Origin: Deltaproteobacteria bacterium RIFCSPLOWO2_12_FULL_60_19 | Lineage (GTDB): Bacteria; Desulfobacterota; Binatia; UBA9968 | NCBI GenBank assembly: GCA_001798595.1 | Contig: MGSS01000161.1 | Span: forward strand, 1 to 35,655 | Reading direction: 5' to 3' | Length of the DNA: 35,655 bases | Program-made: the position numbers and the translations under genes | The notes under the pieces: generated by a model | The model's input: only the letters and a program-made list of their open reading frames with translations | What the model was told of the DNA's origin: nothing | The model's database searches: none | In this document: positions 7,001 to 16,200 of the stretch, piece after piece | Numbering within the stretch: the first letter of the stretch is position 1 | Layout of the letters: each line of letters opens with the position of its first letter

Positions 7001-10000
7001 GAGGGCGACAGCGGGACGGCGAAGTTCGATCTGACGCTGTCGATGGCGGAGGCGGCGGGCTCGCTGAGGGCGACTTTGGAATACAACACCGACCTGTTCG
7101 ACCACGGCACCATCGAACGCATGATCGGCCACTTCCAGACGTTGCTTGAAGGGATTGTCGCGAATCCGGATCAGCGTCTCTCCGAGCTGCCGATACTGAC
7201 CGAGGCGGAACGACATCAACTGCTGGTGGAATGGAACGACACGAAGAGAGATTACCCGAAGGATAAATGCATTCACGAACTGTTCGAAGAGCAGGCGGAG
7301 CGGAGTCCCGACGCAGCGGCGGCGGTCTTTGAGGATACGCAACTTACTTACCGCGAACTGAATCGCCGCGCCAATCAGTTGGCGCGCTATCTGCAAAGGT
7401 TCGGTGTGGGGCCGGAAACGCTGGTCGGCCTCTATGTGAAGCGCTCGCTGGAGATGGTTGTCGGGTTGCTGGGAATTCTCAAGGCCGGCGGGGCGTATGT
7501 GCCGCTGGATGCGAGTTATCCGACGAAGCGGCTTGCGTTCATGTTGCAGGATGCTCACATAGTGGTGTTGTTGACTCAGCGGCGGCTGGTCGAGGGGCTT
7601 TCGAAGGATGGAGTTCATACGATCTGCCTCGATACGGATTGGCAGGCCATCGCCCGGGAGAGCGATGCGAACCCGGTCAGTTGCGCAAAAGGAGACAATC
7701 TCGCCTACGTGATCTATACCTCAGGCTCCACGGGAACGCCCAAGGGAGTTCTGGTTGAGCATCGACAGATTCTCAACTATGTCAAAGGCGTCTCGGATCG
7801 CTTAAACCTGGAGCTCGGCGCAAGCTTTGCTATGGTTCAACCGCTGTCCGTCGATTCGAGCCAGACCGCAATCTTCCCCGCGCTGATTTCAGGGGGCTGT
7901 CTCCATGTCGTATCCGAAGAGAGAGCTTCCGATCGGCATGCCCTTGGAGAATATTTCCGCCGTTTTGCCATCGATCTGCTCAAGATCGCTCCGTCCCATC
8001 TGGCGGCGTTACAGCTTTCGCTTCGCCCCGAGCAACTCTTGCCGCGCCGTTGGCTGGTGCTCGGCGGCGAAGCTTCACGCCGGGATTGGGTGGAGAAGCT
8101 TCAAGCGACGACGTCCTGCTCCATCTTCAACCACTACGGGCCAACGGAAGCTACAGTGGGCGCGCTGACCTACGCGATGGGGAAGGAGCGAAACGGTCAC
8201 AGTTGTTCAACGCTTCCCATAGGACGCCCCATTCCTAATATTCAGGCCTATGTGTTGGACCGCCACTTGCAGCCTGTTCCCATTGGGGTTGCCGGTGAAT
8301 TGCACATCGGCGGTAGTGGTCTGACCCGAGGTTATCTCAACAGGCCTGAGCTGACGAGGGAGAGATTTATCCCAAACCCATTCAGCAATGAGCCGGGGAC
8401 AAGACTCTACAAGACAGGCGACCTTGCCCGCTACCTGCCTGACGGGAACATCGAGTTCCTCGGTCGCGCCGACCACCAGGTTAAGATCCGAGGCTTCCGC
8501 GTTGAGCTGGGGGAGATCGAGGCCGTGCTTGGCCAGCATCCGGATGTGCGGGATGTGGCGGTTTTGGCTCGGGAAGATAGCTCTGGCCGGCAGCGCCTGG
8601 TTGCCTATATCGTCGCCAACAAGAAGCGCGCGCCCACAATCGGCGGCAGGCAACGCTATAGGCTGCCGAACCATATGGCTGTGGCGCAGTTAAATAATTA
8701 CGAGACCGACTATATCTACGAAGAAATATTCGAGCGCCAAGCGTACCTCAAGCACGGGATTGCGATTCGTGAAGGGGATTACGTCTTCGATGTGGGGGCA
8801 AATATCGGCCTGTTTACCATCTTCGTGCGTCAAATGTGTAAAACCGCCAGGGTGTACGCCTTCGAGCCGAATCCGTTTGCCTTTGAGATATTGAACCTGA
8901 ATGCTTCGCTCTATGCTCCCGGCGCGAAACTGTTCGATTGCGGATTATCGAATGAAACCAAGACAGCCTCGTTTACTTTTTTCCCCGGCTTTTCATTGTT
9001 CTCCGGTTTCTATGCCGACCCACAAGTTGAAAAGGAAGTCGTAAAGACATTCATGCTGAATCAGCAGAAAGCCGGCAAGGCTCATATGGCCGAGCTCTTA
9101 GAGCAGGCCGACGGCATACTCGACGAGCGGTTTTCGCCTACCACTCTGTCTGTTCGGTCGAGAACTCTTTCCGCCGTCATGGAGGAGGAGGGCGTTGAAT
9201 GCATAGATCTCTTGAAGATCAACGCGGAAAAGAGCGAGCTGGATGTTCTCAACGGGATCAACGACGTTGACTGGAAAAAGATCAAACAGATTGTGTTGGA
9301 GGTCGATGTTGAGGAAAATCTGCGCGCCATCCTCTCTTTACTGGAGCGGCAGGGCTATGACTTCATCGTGGAGCAGGATCGGCTGCTTGAGAATACTCAG
9401 CTCCGCTACGTTTATGCGATCCGCCCGTCAGAGGGTAAGCGGCTGGAAAGGAATGCGGAGCGGGCGGAGATTGTGCCGATGCTGAGCGATTCTTTGCTTT
9501 CTCCCGACGAACTGAGGCGCTTTTTAAGAGAGAGGGTGCCCGAATATATGGTGCCCTCCGCATTGGTCTTTCTCCAGGCTCTCCCGCTGACTCCTCACGG
9601 CAAGGTGGACCGCCGGGCGCTGCCGGCGCCTGAGCAAGCCAGACCCTTCGACGGAGCTCAGGGCAGGCCCGAGCTGGAAAATTCATACATCGCGCCTCGC
9701 ACGGAGGTGGAGAATGCTCTAGCCGTGATCTGGGCTGAAGTTTTCAAGCTCGATCAGGTGGGCATCCATGACAACTTCTTTGATTTAGGGGGGCACTCCC
9801 TACTGGCCACGCAAGTCATCTCGCGCCTGCGTGAGGCTTTCCACGTGGAGACGCCGCTGCGCGCGCTTTTTGAATCGCCTACGGTGGCCGGCCTTGCCGA
9901 ACAGGTTGAGAAGGCGGGTTTGGCAGGGCCGGAGCCGCAGCCCGGCTCGGGAGACGGCGAGGCGCCCCTGTCCTTCGCCCAGCAGCGACTATGGTTCCTG

Positions 10001-13000
10001 CATCAGCTCGATCCAGGAAGCCCTGTGTATAACGTCGCGCGGGTCATGCGGTTGAGCGGCGCGCTCCATGTGGAAGCGCTGCAAAAATCGCTGAGCGTGA
10101 TCGTCGCGCGCCACGAGATATTGCGCACGAGGATCACCGCCGCGGATGGAAGGTTGCGCCAGATCGTTACCGAGGGTCGGCCGGTCCAGCTTGCGGCGAT
10201 CGATTTGAGTGAGCGGCCGCGCGACCAGCGTGAAGGGAAGATGCATCGCCTCCTCGCCGGTGAAATCCGGCGGCCGTTCGACTTGACGTCAGATTTGTCG
10301 TTTCGGGTCACCCTGCTGCGACTGAGCGAAGAGCAGCACGTCCTGGCCCTGGCGATCCACCACATCTTTTTCGACGGCTGGTCCGAAGCGACCTTGCTCC
10401 GCGAGCTCTCGGCTCTCTACGACGCTTTTTCCCAGGGCAAGGTCCCGTCTTTGCCGGAGCTTTCCATCCAGTATGCGGACTTCGCCGTCTGGCAGCGGCA
10501 ACGGCTACAGGGAAAGGTTCTGGAGGAGCAGATCTCTTACTGGAAAAAGAGGCTCGAGGGCATTCCTGTCCTGGAGCTTTTCACCGACCGTCCGCGTCCC
10601 GCGGTTCAGAGCTACCGCGGCGCGCGGCAATCCTTTGTGCTGCCCAAAGCTCTCAGTGACGGACTTAAGGCGCTCAGTCGTCGTGAAGGCGTAACGTTGT
10701 TCATGACGCTGCTGGCGGCCTTCCAGGCGCTGCTACAGCGCTACACGGGACAGAACGATATTGCCATCGGCTCGCCGATTGCGGGTCGCACCCGCGCTGA
10801 GTTCGAAGAGACGATCGGACTGTTTATCAACACGCTGGTTTTGCGAGGCGACTTGTCGGGCCATCCCAAGTTTACCGAGCTGCTGGCGCGCGCGCGGAAA
10901 ACGGCCTTGGAAGCCTACGAACACCAGGAGCTGCCGTTTGAGAAATTAGTGGAAGAGCTGCATCCCGAGAGAGATCCGAGTCGTTCTCCGCTGTTTCAAG
11001 TGATGTTTGCTTTTGAGAATATGCCGAGAGCTTCCCGAGAGCTGACAGGCCTCAGGGTCAGCCCCATAAAGGTACACACCGGAACCGCAAAATTCGACTT
11101 GACGCTGTCGATCGAGGAAGAGGCGGGCGTGCTGGCGGCAGCCTTGGAATTCAACACCGATCTGTTCGACCACGGCACCATCGAACGCATGATCGGCCAC
11201 TTTCAGACCCTGCTCGACGGCATCGTGGCGAATCCGAATGAGCGTCTCTCCGAGTTGCCGCTGCTGAGCGAAGCCGAACGCCGTCAACTGCTCGTGGAGT
11301 GGAACGATACTGCAAGAGATTTTCCGAAAGACAAGAAGATCCAGCGACTCTTTGAGAAACAGGCGGACCGGACGCCCGACGCGGTCGCGGTAGTTTTTCC
11401 TTCGATGGGCTCAGGACACAGCGAGGACAGTAAGCTCACTTACCTGGAGCTGAATCGCCGGGCCAATCAGTTGGCGCATCGCCTGCGCAAGCTGGGAGTC
11501 GGACCGGAAGCGCGCGTGGGCCTCTACATGGAACGATCGCTCGAGACGGTCGTTGGACTCCTAGCCATTCTCAAGGCAGGAGGAGTTTATGTCCCGCTGG
11601 AGCCCGCCTATCCCGACGCGCGCATCGGTTTTATGATTGAGGACGCGCAGCTATCGGTTCTCTTGACGCAGAGTTCTCTGAGCAAGAGGTTTTCCGGAAG
11701 CGGCGTTCACGTCGTCTGCGTGGACGGAGTTGAAGAACTCGTTCCTGAGCGCGAGAAGAATCCTGCTTGTGAGGTAAAGGCTGATAACGCAGCTTACGTG
11801 ATCTATACCTCCGGCTCGACGGGTGAACCGAAAGGCGTGGTTGTTACGCATAGCTCGCTCGCTCAACACTGCCTTGAGATTCAAAGATACTACGAGCTCA
11901 GGCCGGAGGACCGGGTGCTCCAGTTCGCTTCCCTCAGCTTCGATGTCTCGCTGGAACAGGTTCTTCCGGCGCTCATCAGCGGCGCAACGCTGTTCATGAG
12001 AGGCGCCGAGACGTGGAGCGCGGAAGAATTTTACGAGAAAGCCTCCGAGTTAAGACTCACTGCGGCGAATTTGCCGACGGCGTATTGGCATCAGTGTGTT
12101 CAGGCGCTGGCCGACGCCCCCGGCCTGCCTGCGGCGCACGATCTGAGGCTCATGATCGTCGGCGGCGAGGCGATGTCGCCGCTGAGTTTGAAGCTTTGGC
12201 GGCAGACAGCGATGAAGGGGGTGCGTCTGCTCAATGCGTACGGTCCCACGGAAACGACGATCACCGCGACGACTTTCGAGATCCAGCCGGAACTATCGGA
12301 AGCAGACTTGCACAGCGTTCCCATCGGCCGCCCTCTGGGCAACCGAAAAACCTACGTCTTAGATAAACACCAAAATCCGGTTCCAATCGGCGTCGCAGGC
12401 GAACTGCACATCGGCGGAAGCTGTCTGGCGCGCGGCTATCTGAACCGGCCTGAGCTTACGGCGGAGAAGTTTATTCCCGATCCGTTCAGCGACCAGCCCG
12501 GCGCGCGGCTCTACAAGACCGGAGACCTGGCGCGTTATCTCCCAGACGGCAACATCGAGTTTCTCGGCCGCCTCGACGATCAGGTCAAAATCCGCGGCTA
12601 TCGCATCGAGCCGGGAGAGATCGAGAGCGTGCTGGCACGACACCCGGGAGTGCATGACGCGGTAGTCTTGGCGCGGGACGACACGCCCGCAGATATTTTG
12701 GCCTCACTCAGAATGGAGAAACGTCTGGTGGCTTATGTTGTCCCTGGCCGGGAGCTATCCCCTTCTGTCGGCGAGCTACGCAGTTTTCTCAAAGAGAAGC
12801 TGCCGCCGCACATGGTCCCCTCGGCCTTTGTGATCCTCGATGCTCTCCCTCTCACGCCCAATGGCAAGTTGGACCGCCGCGCGCTGCCGGCGCCTGAGCA
12901 GACGAGACCCGAGCTGGAAAATTCATACATCGCGCCTCGCACGGAGGTTGAAAATGTTCTAGCCGCGATCTGGGCTGAAGTTCTCAAGCTCGATCAGGTC

Positions 13001-13237
13001 GGCATCCACGACAACTTCTTTGACTTAGGCGGCCATTCCCTATTGGCAATTCAGGTCGTCTCCCGAGTGCGCGACGCTCTTCAGGTAGAGCTGCCTCTAC
13101 GGAGCTTCTTCGAGACGCCGACGGTCGCCGGGCTCGCCGCTACCATTCAGCAAGCCAAGGACGGCGGGGTTGCAAGCGCGTCGCCTAAAATAACGCCGGT
13201 TCCCCGGCGGTCGTGCGGGATGAATTCGCCGTTATGA
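4013..13237 (+). CDS. NRPS 1: CAL-PCP / C-A(FkbM methyltransferase)-PCP / C-A-PCP
   Basis: A 3074-residue synthetase. Residues about 1-530 form an acyl-CoA-ligase-like loading domain (LLTSGTTSRPK, LFHIHGLAG, TASGKIRRR), then PCP1 with Ser569 in LGGDSL. C1 follows with active site H760-H-x-x-x-D-G. A1 has an Asp-like code, DSTKVGHVGK, and contains a FkbM-type methyltransferase (DVGANIG from residue 1593) before the A10 lysine at 1864. PCP2 has Ser1929. C2 (H2116-H-x-x-x-D-G), A2 (code DVENIGAITK, unassigned; Glu at position 239 hints at a basic residue) and PCP3 (Ser3009) complete the line. There is no epimerase. Codes were aligned by eye to GrsA. The start has no good ribosome binding site; the ATG at 4019 is equally possible. 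The stop overlaps the start of NRPS 2 (ATGA). Two 24-nt repeat insertions lie in frame. It is cytosolic and needs phosphopantetheinylation, presumably by the PPTase at 20486. Confidence 0.95.
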   Translation: MTMPRAVPAPKSAGSSEARSIHHVLRQWAELTPQAVAIAAPGRAALTYRRLFAHVKSVVEALNAAGIGRGDRVIVALPNGPEMATAFVAVAAGATCVPVNPAYRVTELASHIASLGAKASIVQAGTDSAARAAARSLGVRILELSPIPDAEAGLFILAGDGHTRAARTGFAEPGDAALVLLTSGTTSRPKVVSLTHANLSASADNIRAALALTAADRCLNVMPLFHIHGLAGAVLSSLAAGASVFCAPDFYAPKFLEWMEEFRPTWYTAAPAIHQAILERAASHREVVQRSPLRFIRSCSAPLRVALMAELERKFKAPVIEAYGMTEAAHQIASNPLDRRKAGSVGVAAGPEVAILDEAGDRLPVGQVGEIAIRGANVIQGYDGAAEIDREAFTHGWLRTGDLGYLDGDGYLFITGRLKEIVNRGGEKISPEEIEEALLAHPAVAEAAAFAVFHVTLGEEVAAAVVLREDGAPTEQEIRDFVAERLSDFKVPKRVVVVRELPKTASGKIRRRDLAEQLRLTAEVRAEPSAAYAPPVTPTEKGLVEIWSEVLGIAPIGIHDNFFMLGGDSLRAGQVLSRLRESAQVEISFVSFFATPSVAGLGKAVEAARQGAPDATAPIRRAPRDETPPLSFTQERMWFLEQLAPGNPVYHRSLLFRVAGPLDTAALNESLNGIIRRHAILRTTFGSSGGQPYQVILPNQDTPIHVVDLTTLPEKERRPEAERFAAVEAKRPFDLGNGPLLRAIVLRLGDEERLLVLAMHHMVFDGWSDAVFLRELSALYETFRQGKAPSLPELPIQYADFAVWQREWLQGEVLERQLSYWKRQLSAVPVLELPADRPRPAIQTFRGAAQSFTLPEALSDELKALGRREGTTLFMTLLAAFQTLLHRYTGQDDIAVGSPIAGRTRAEFEGLIGLFINTLVLRDDLSGDPKFKELMGRVRDATLAAYQHQELPFEKLVEALRPERNPSRSPLFQVMFVLQNMPRTSLELPGLTVTPLEGDSGTAKFDLTLSMAEAAGSLRATLEYNTDLFDHGTIERMIGHFQTLLEGIVANPDQRLSELPILTEAERHQLLVEWNDTKRDYPKDKCIHELFEEQAERSPDAAAAVFEDTQLTYRELNRRANQLARYLQRFGVGPETLVGLYVKRSLEMVVGLLGILKAGGAYVPLDASYPTKRLAFMLQDAHIVVLLTQRRLVEGLSKDGVHTICLDTDWQAIARESDANPVSCAKGDNLAYVIYTSGSTGTPKGVLVEHRQILNYVKGVSDRLNLELGASFAMVQPLSVDSSQTAIFPALISGGCLHVVSEERASDRHALGEYFRRFAIDLLKIAPSHLAALQLSLRPEQLLPRRWLVLGGEASRRDWVEKLQATTSCSIFNHYGPTEATVGALTYAMGKERNGHSCSTLPIGRPIPNIQAYVLDRHLQPVPIGVAGELHIGGSGLTRGYLNRPELTRERFIPNPFSNEPGTRLYKTGDLARYLPDGNIEFLGRADHQVKIRGFRVELGEIEAVLGQHPDVRDVAVLAREDSSGRQRLVAYIVANKKRAPTIGGRQRYRLPNHMAVAQLNNYETDYIYEEIFERQAYLKHGIAIREGDYVFDVGANIGLFTIFVRQMCKTARVYAFEPNPFAFEILNLNASLYAPGAKLFDCGLSNETKTASFTFFPGFSLFSGFYADPQVEKEVVKTFMLNQQKAGKAHMAELLEQADGILDERFSPTTLSVRSRTLSAVMEEEGVECIDLLKINAEKSELDVLNGINDVDWKKIKQIVLEVDVEENLRAILSLLERQGYDFIVEQDRLLENTQLRYVYAIRPSEGKRLERNAERAEIVPMLSDSLLSPDELRRFLRERVPEYMVPSALVFLQALPLTPHGKVDRRALPAPEQARPFDGAQGRPELENSYIAPRTEVENALAVIWAEVFKLDQVGIHDNFFDLGGHSLLATQVISRLREAFHVETPLRALFESPTVAGLAEQVEKAGLAGPEPQPGSGDGEAPLSFAQQRLWFLHQLDPGSPVYNVARVMRLSGALHVEALQKSLSVIVARHEILRTRITAADGRLRQIVTEGRPVQLAAIDLSERPRDQREGKMHRLLAGEIRRPFDLTSDLSFRVTLLRLSEEQHVLALAIHHIFFDGWSEATLLRELSALYDAFSQGKVPSLPELSIQYADFAVWQRQRLQGKVLEEQISYWKKRLEGIPVLELFTDRPRPAVQSYRGARQSFVLPKALSDGLKALSRREGVTLFMTLLAAFQALLQRYTGQNDIAIGSPIAGRTRAEFEETIGLFINTLVLRGDLSGHPKFTELLARARKTALEAYEHQELPFEKLVEELHPERDPSRSPLFQVMFAFENMPRASRELTGLRVSPIKVHTGTAKFDLTLSIEEEAGVLAAALEFNTDLFDHGTIERMIGHFQTLLDGIVANPNERLSELPLLSEAERRQLLVEWNDTARDFPKDKKIQRLFEKQADRTPDAVAVVFPSMGSGHSEDSKLTYLELNRRANQLAHRLRKLGVGPEARVGLYMERSLETVVGLLAILKAGGVYVPLEPAYPDARIGFMIEDAQLSVLLTQSSLSKRFSGSGVHVVCVDGVEELVPEREKNPACEVKADNAAYVIYTSGSTGEPKGVVVTHSSLAQHCLEIQRYYELRPEDRVLQFASLSFDVSLEQVLPALISGATLFMRGAETWSAEEFYEKASELRLTAANLPTAYWHQCVQALADAPGLPAAHDLRLMIVGGEAMSPLSLKLWRQTAMKGVRLLNAYGPTETTITATTFEIQPELSEADLHSVPIGRPLGNRKTYVLDKHQNPVPIGVAGELHIGGSCLARGYLNRPELTAEKFIPDPFSDQPGARLYKTGDLARYLPDGNIEFLGRLDDQVKIRGYRIEPGEIESVLARHPGVHDAVVLARDDTPADILASLRMEKRLVAYVVPGRELSPSVGELRSFLKEKLPPHMVPSAFVILDALPLTPNGKLDRRALPAPEQTRPELENSYIAPRTEVENVLAAIWAEVLKLDQVGIHDNFFDLGGHSLLAIQVVSRVRDALQVELPLRSFFETPTVAGLAATIQQAKDGGVASASPKITPVPRRSCGMNSPL
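8641..9440 (+). other. FkbM-type methyltransferase domain embedded in the first amino-acid A domain
   Basis: Between A8 (VKIRGFRVELGEIE) and A10 (PLTPHGKVDRR) of module 2 the A domain is interrupted by about 270 residues. They start at RYRLPNHMAVAQLNNYETDY and carry the SAM-binding loop DVGANIGLFTIF (Asp1593), AFEPNP and a late LLKINAEKSELDVLNG segment. This is the layout of FkbM (Methyltransf_21) enzymes, mostly O-methyltransferases, rather than the usual embedded N-methyltransferase. Base composition drops: three 60-base lines counted here have 42-50% GC against about 65% for a line in the loading domain, which fits acquisition as a cassette. Embedded FkbM domains of very similar sequence occur in cyanobacterial NRPSs, as I recall. 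Confidence 0.85.
9644..9667 (+). repeat. 24-nt in-frame palindromic-repeat insertion in NRPS 1 (A1-PCP2 linker)
   Basis: The linker reads ...EQAR-PFDGAQGR-PELENS, while the equivalent linker of the next module (near 12897) reads ...EQTR-PELENS. The extra eight residues are coded by exactly 24 bases beginning CCCTTCGACGGAGCTCAGGG. This is the element found in the leader at 3902. The flanks AGA CCC and AGG CCC look like a short direct duplication. Confidence 0.7.
11399..11422 (+). repeat. 24-nt in-frame palindromic-repeat insertion in NRPS 1 (start of A2)
   Basis: Where module 2 reads VFEDTQLTY and NRPS 2 reads VCEDRQLTY, module 3 reads VF-PSMGSGHS-EDSKLTY. The eight extra residues come from exactly 24 bases starting CCTTCGATGGGCTCAGGACA. 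It is a variant of the leader repeat, read in a different codon phase from the copy at 9644. Confidence 0.65.
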
Positions 13238-16200
13238 AGATTCCCGGCGATTCCGATGTCTTTCCCACCTCCTTTGCCCAGCAGCGGCTGTGGTTTCTGG
13301 ATCGGTTGGAGCCCGGCGGCTCGACCTATAACGTCGCTCAAGCTTTTAGGCTCAGCGGCTGGCTTCAGCAACCCGCGCTGGAGCGCAGCCTGAATGAAAT
13401 CGCGCGCCGCCATGAAATCCTACGGACTACTTTTGTCGAGATGGAGGGGGCGCCTGTACAGCTCATCGGCCCGCCGCGGGATCAGCCGCTAAAAGTTATC
13501 AGCCTCTTGCAGCTTCCCGCGGGCGATCGTGAGACCGAAGCCGGGCGATTGATCGAAGAGGAGGCGCGCCGGCCTTTTGACTTGGCCAAAGGCCCTCTTT
13601 TTTGCGCCACCCTCCTCAGGATCGAGGAAGAGGAGCATATTCTGCTGCTGGCGATGCACCACGTCGTCTCGGACGGCTGGTCGATGGGAGTGCTCTACCG
13701 AGAGCTGTCGTCGCTCTATGAGAGTTTCTCCCAGGGCAAGGCGCCGTCATTGGCGGAGCTGCCCATTCAGTATGCCGACTTTGCCGTTTGGCAGCGCCAA
13801 TGGCTACAGGGAAAAGTTCTAGAGGAGCAGCTCTCTTACTGGAAGCAACAGCTCGCGGACGTCCAGCTTCTTGAGCTGCCGACCGACCATCCGCGTCCCG
13901 CGGTTCAGAGCTACCGTGGAGCGCGGCAAGCTTTTGCGCTGCCCAAAGCTCTCTCCGACGGGCTTAAGACCCTAAACCGCCGCGAAGGGGCGACCCTGTT
14001 CATGACGCTGCTGGCGGCTTTTCAGACTCTGCTGCATCGCTACACCGGTCAGGATGACATTGTGGTGGGCTCCCCCGTCGCGGGACGCAACCGCGCCGAG
14101 GTCGAGGGGCTCATCGGCTTCTTCGTCAACACGCTGGTTTTGCGAGGTGACTTGTCGGGCGAGCCCAAGTTCACCGAGCTGATGGCGCGCGTGCGCAAAG
14201 CAGCCCTGGACGCCTACGAACATCAAGAGCTGCCGTTTGAGAAGCTGGTGGAGGAGTTGCAACCGGAGCGCGACTTAAGCCGCAATCCGCTTTTTCAGGT
14301 GATGTTTGCGCTTAACAATCTCCCCAGCCAGGCGTGGAGACTGCCGGGTCTCGATGTGGAGCCTGTAGAGGTGCCGAGCGACGTAGTCAAGTTCGATCTG
14401 AGCTTGGGCATGTTTGAAGAAGGGAAAGGACTGAGAGGGTTGTTGGGTTACAACCGCGACTTGTTTGACGCGGGCACCATCCAACGCATGATCGGCCACT
14501 TCCAGACCTTGCTCGAAGGCATCGCGGCGAATCCGGACCGGCGTCTTTCCGAGTTGCCGATACTGACCGGCGCGGAGCGGCGTCAACTGCTGGTGGAGTG
14601 GAACGACACGAAGCGAGATTATCCGAAGGACAAATGCATTCACGAGCTATTCGAGGAGCAGGCGGCGCGGACGCCGGATGCGGTGGCGGTGGTATGCGAG
14701 GACCGACAACTCACGTACCGGGAATTAAATCGCCGGGCCAACCAGTTGGCGCATCACCTGCGGAGCTTGGGAGCGGGGCGGGAAACGCTCGTCGGCATTT
14801 GCATGACGCGTTCTCAGGAGATGGTCGTCGGACTTCTAGGAATCCTCAAGGCCGGCGGGGCGTACGTGGCGCTGGACCCGGATTATCCCAAGGCCCGGTT
14901 GGCCTTCATGATGGAAGACGCGCCGCTCTCGATGCTTTTGACTGGGCAACGGCTGGTCGAGAGAATTCCCCAGTCTGGCGCGCGCCTCATCTGCCAGGAC
15001 CGAGATTGGAGCGCGGTCTCCAGGCAAAGCGAAGCGAACCCGGTCACCGGCGTCAGGCCCGACAACTTAGCCTATGTCGCCTACACTTCAGGGAGCACCG
15101 GGCGGCCGAAGGGCGCGATGATCGAGCACGGAAGCGTGGTCAACTACCTTTGTTGGGTCAACGAGAGTTTGCTTGGTGATCGGGTGGAGAGCGTGCCGGT
15201 GGTCACCAAGCCGGTGTTCGACGCCTCTCTCAAGCAACTATTTGCTCCGCTCCTGCGCGGCCGCAAGGTGTGGGTGTTGTCAGAGAACATGGCGCTCCAA
15301 CCTGCCGCCTTGGTGCACGCGCTGGGCACGCAGACCGAAGTCGGCCTCAACTGTGTGCCGTCGTTGTGGAGCGCGGCGCTCGACGCAATCGACTGCGGCG
15401 AGGCCGCGATGCCCGTCGAGAGCATCGCAAGTCTCTTGATCGGCGGCGAGCAGCTCAGCAGGGAGCTGATCCGCAGATCCTTCGCCGCGCTGCCGCATGT
15501 GCGGATCTGGAACCTCTATGGCCCGACGGAGGCAACCGCGAACGCAAGCGTTGCCGAAATCATTTCTGACCGGGACCTGACCATCGGCCGCCCTATCGCC
15601 AATACGCGGATCTATATTCTCGATGCCCGTTTGAAACCCGTTCCCATCGGCGTCCCCGGCGAGCTGCACATCGGTGGCGCGGGCTTGGCGCGCGGCTATC
15701 TGAACCGCCCGGAACGCACGGCCGACAAGTTCATCCCCGATCCTTTCCGTGACGAGCCGGGGGCGCGGTTTTATAAGACAGGCGACCTGGCGCGTTATCG
15801 GCCCGACGGCAACATCGAGTTTCTTGGCCGCCTCGACGATCAGGTAAAGATCCGCGGCTTTCGCATCGAGCCGGGAGAGATCGAGGCGGCGTTGAACCAA
15901 CACCCGTTGGTGCGGGACAGCATCGTCGTTGCCCGGGACGACGATGCGCAACACAAACGTCTAATTGCCTACGTCGTGCCGAACCCAGGGTCTTTTCCGA
16001 CAGCCGGCGAACTTCGAAGTTTCCTGAAATCCACCCTCCCCGACTACATGACGCCGGCCGCTTTTGTGACGCTGGAAGCGCTGCCCCTCACTCCCAACGG
16101 AAAAGTGAACCGCACAGCGCTCTCTCAGGCGCTCGACGACCGCGACGAGCGCCGGGACGCGTTCACGCCGCCGCGTTCTCCGGTGGAGAGCGCGCTTGCC

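Noticed and set aside
13213-13233. GTG at 13213 as the NRPS 2 start
   Set aside because: Possible, but the ATG at 13234 forms the ATGA overlap and directly precedes the usual C-domain beginning.
13150-13290. The two NRPS genes as one gene split by a frameshift
   Set aside because: NRPS 1 ends after a normal PCP and linker, NRPS 2 begins at a normal C-domain start, and the ATGA overlap is a standard coupling arrangement.
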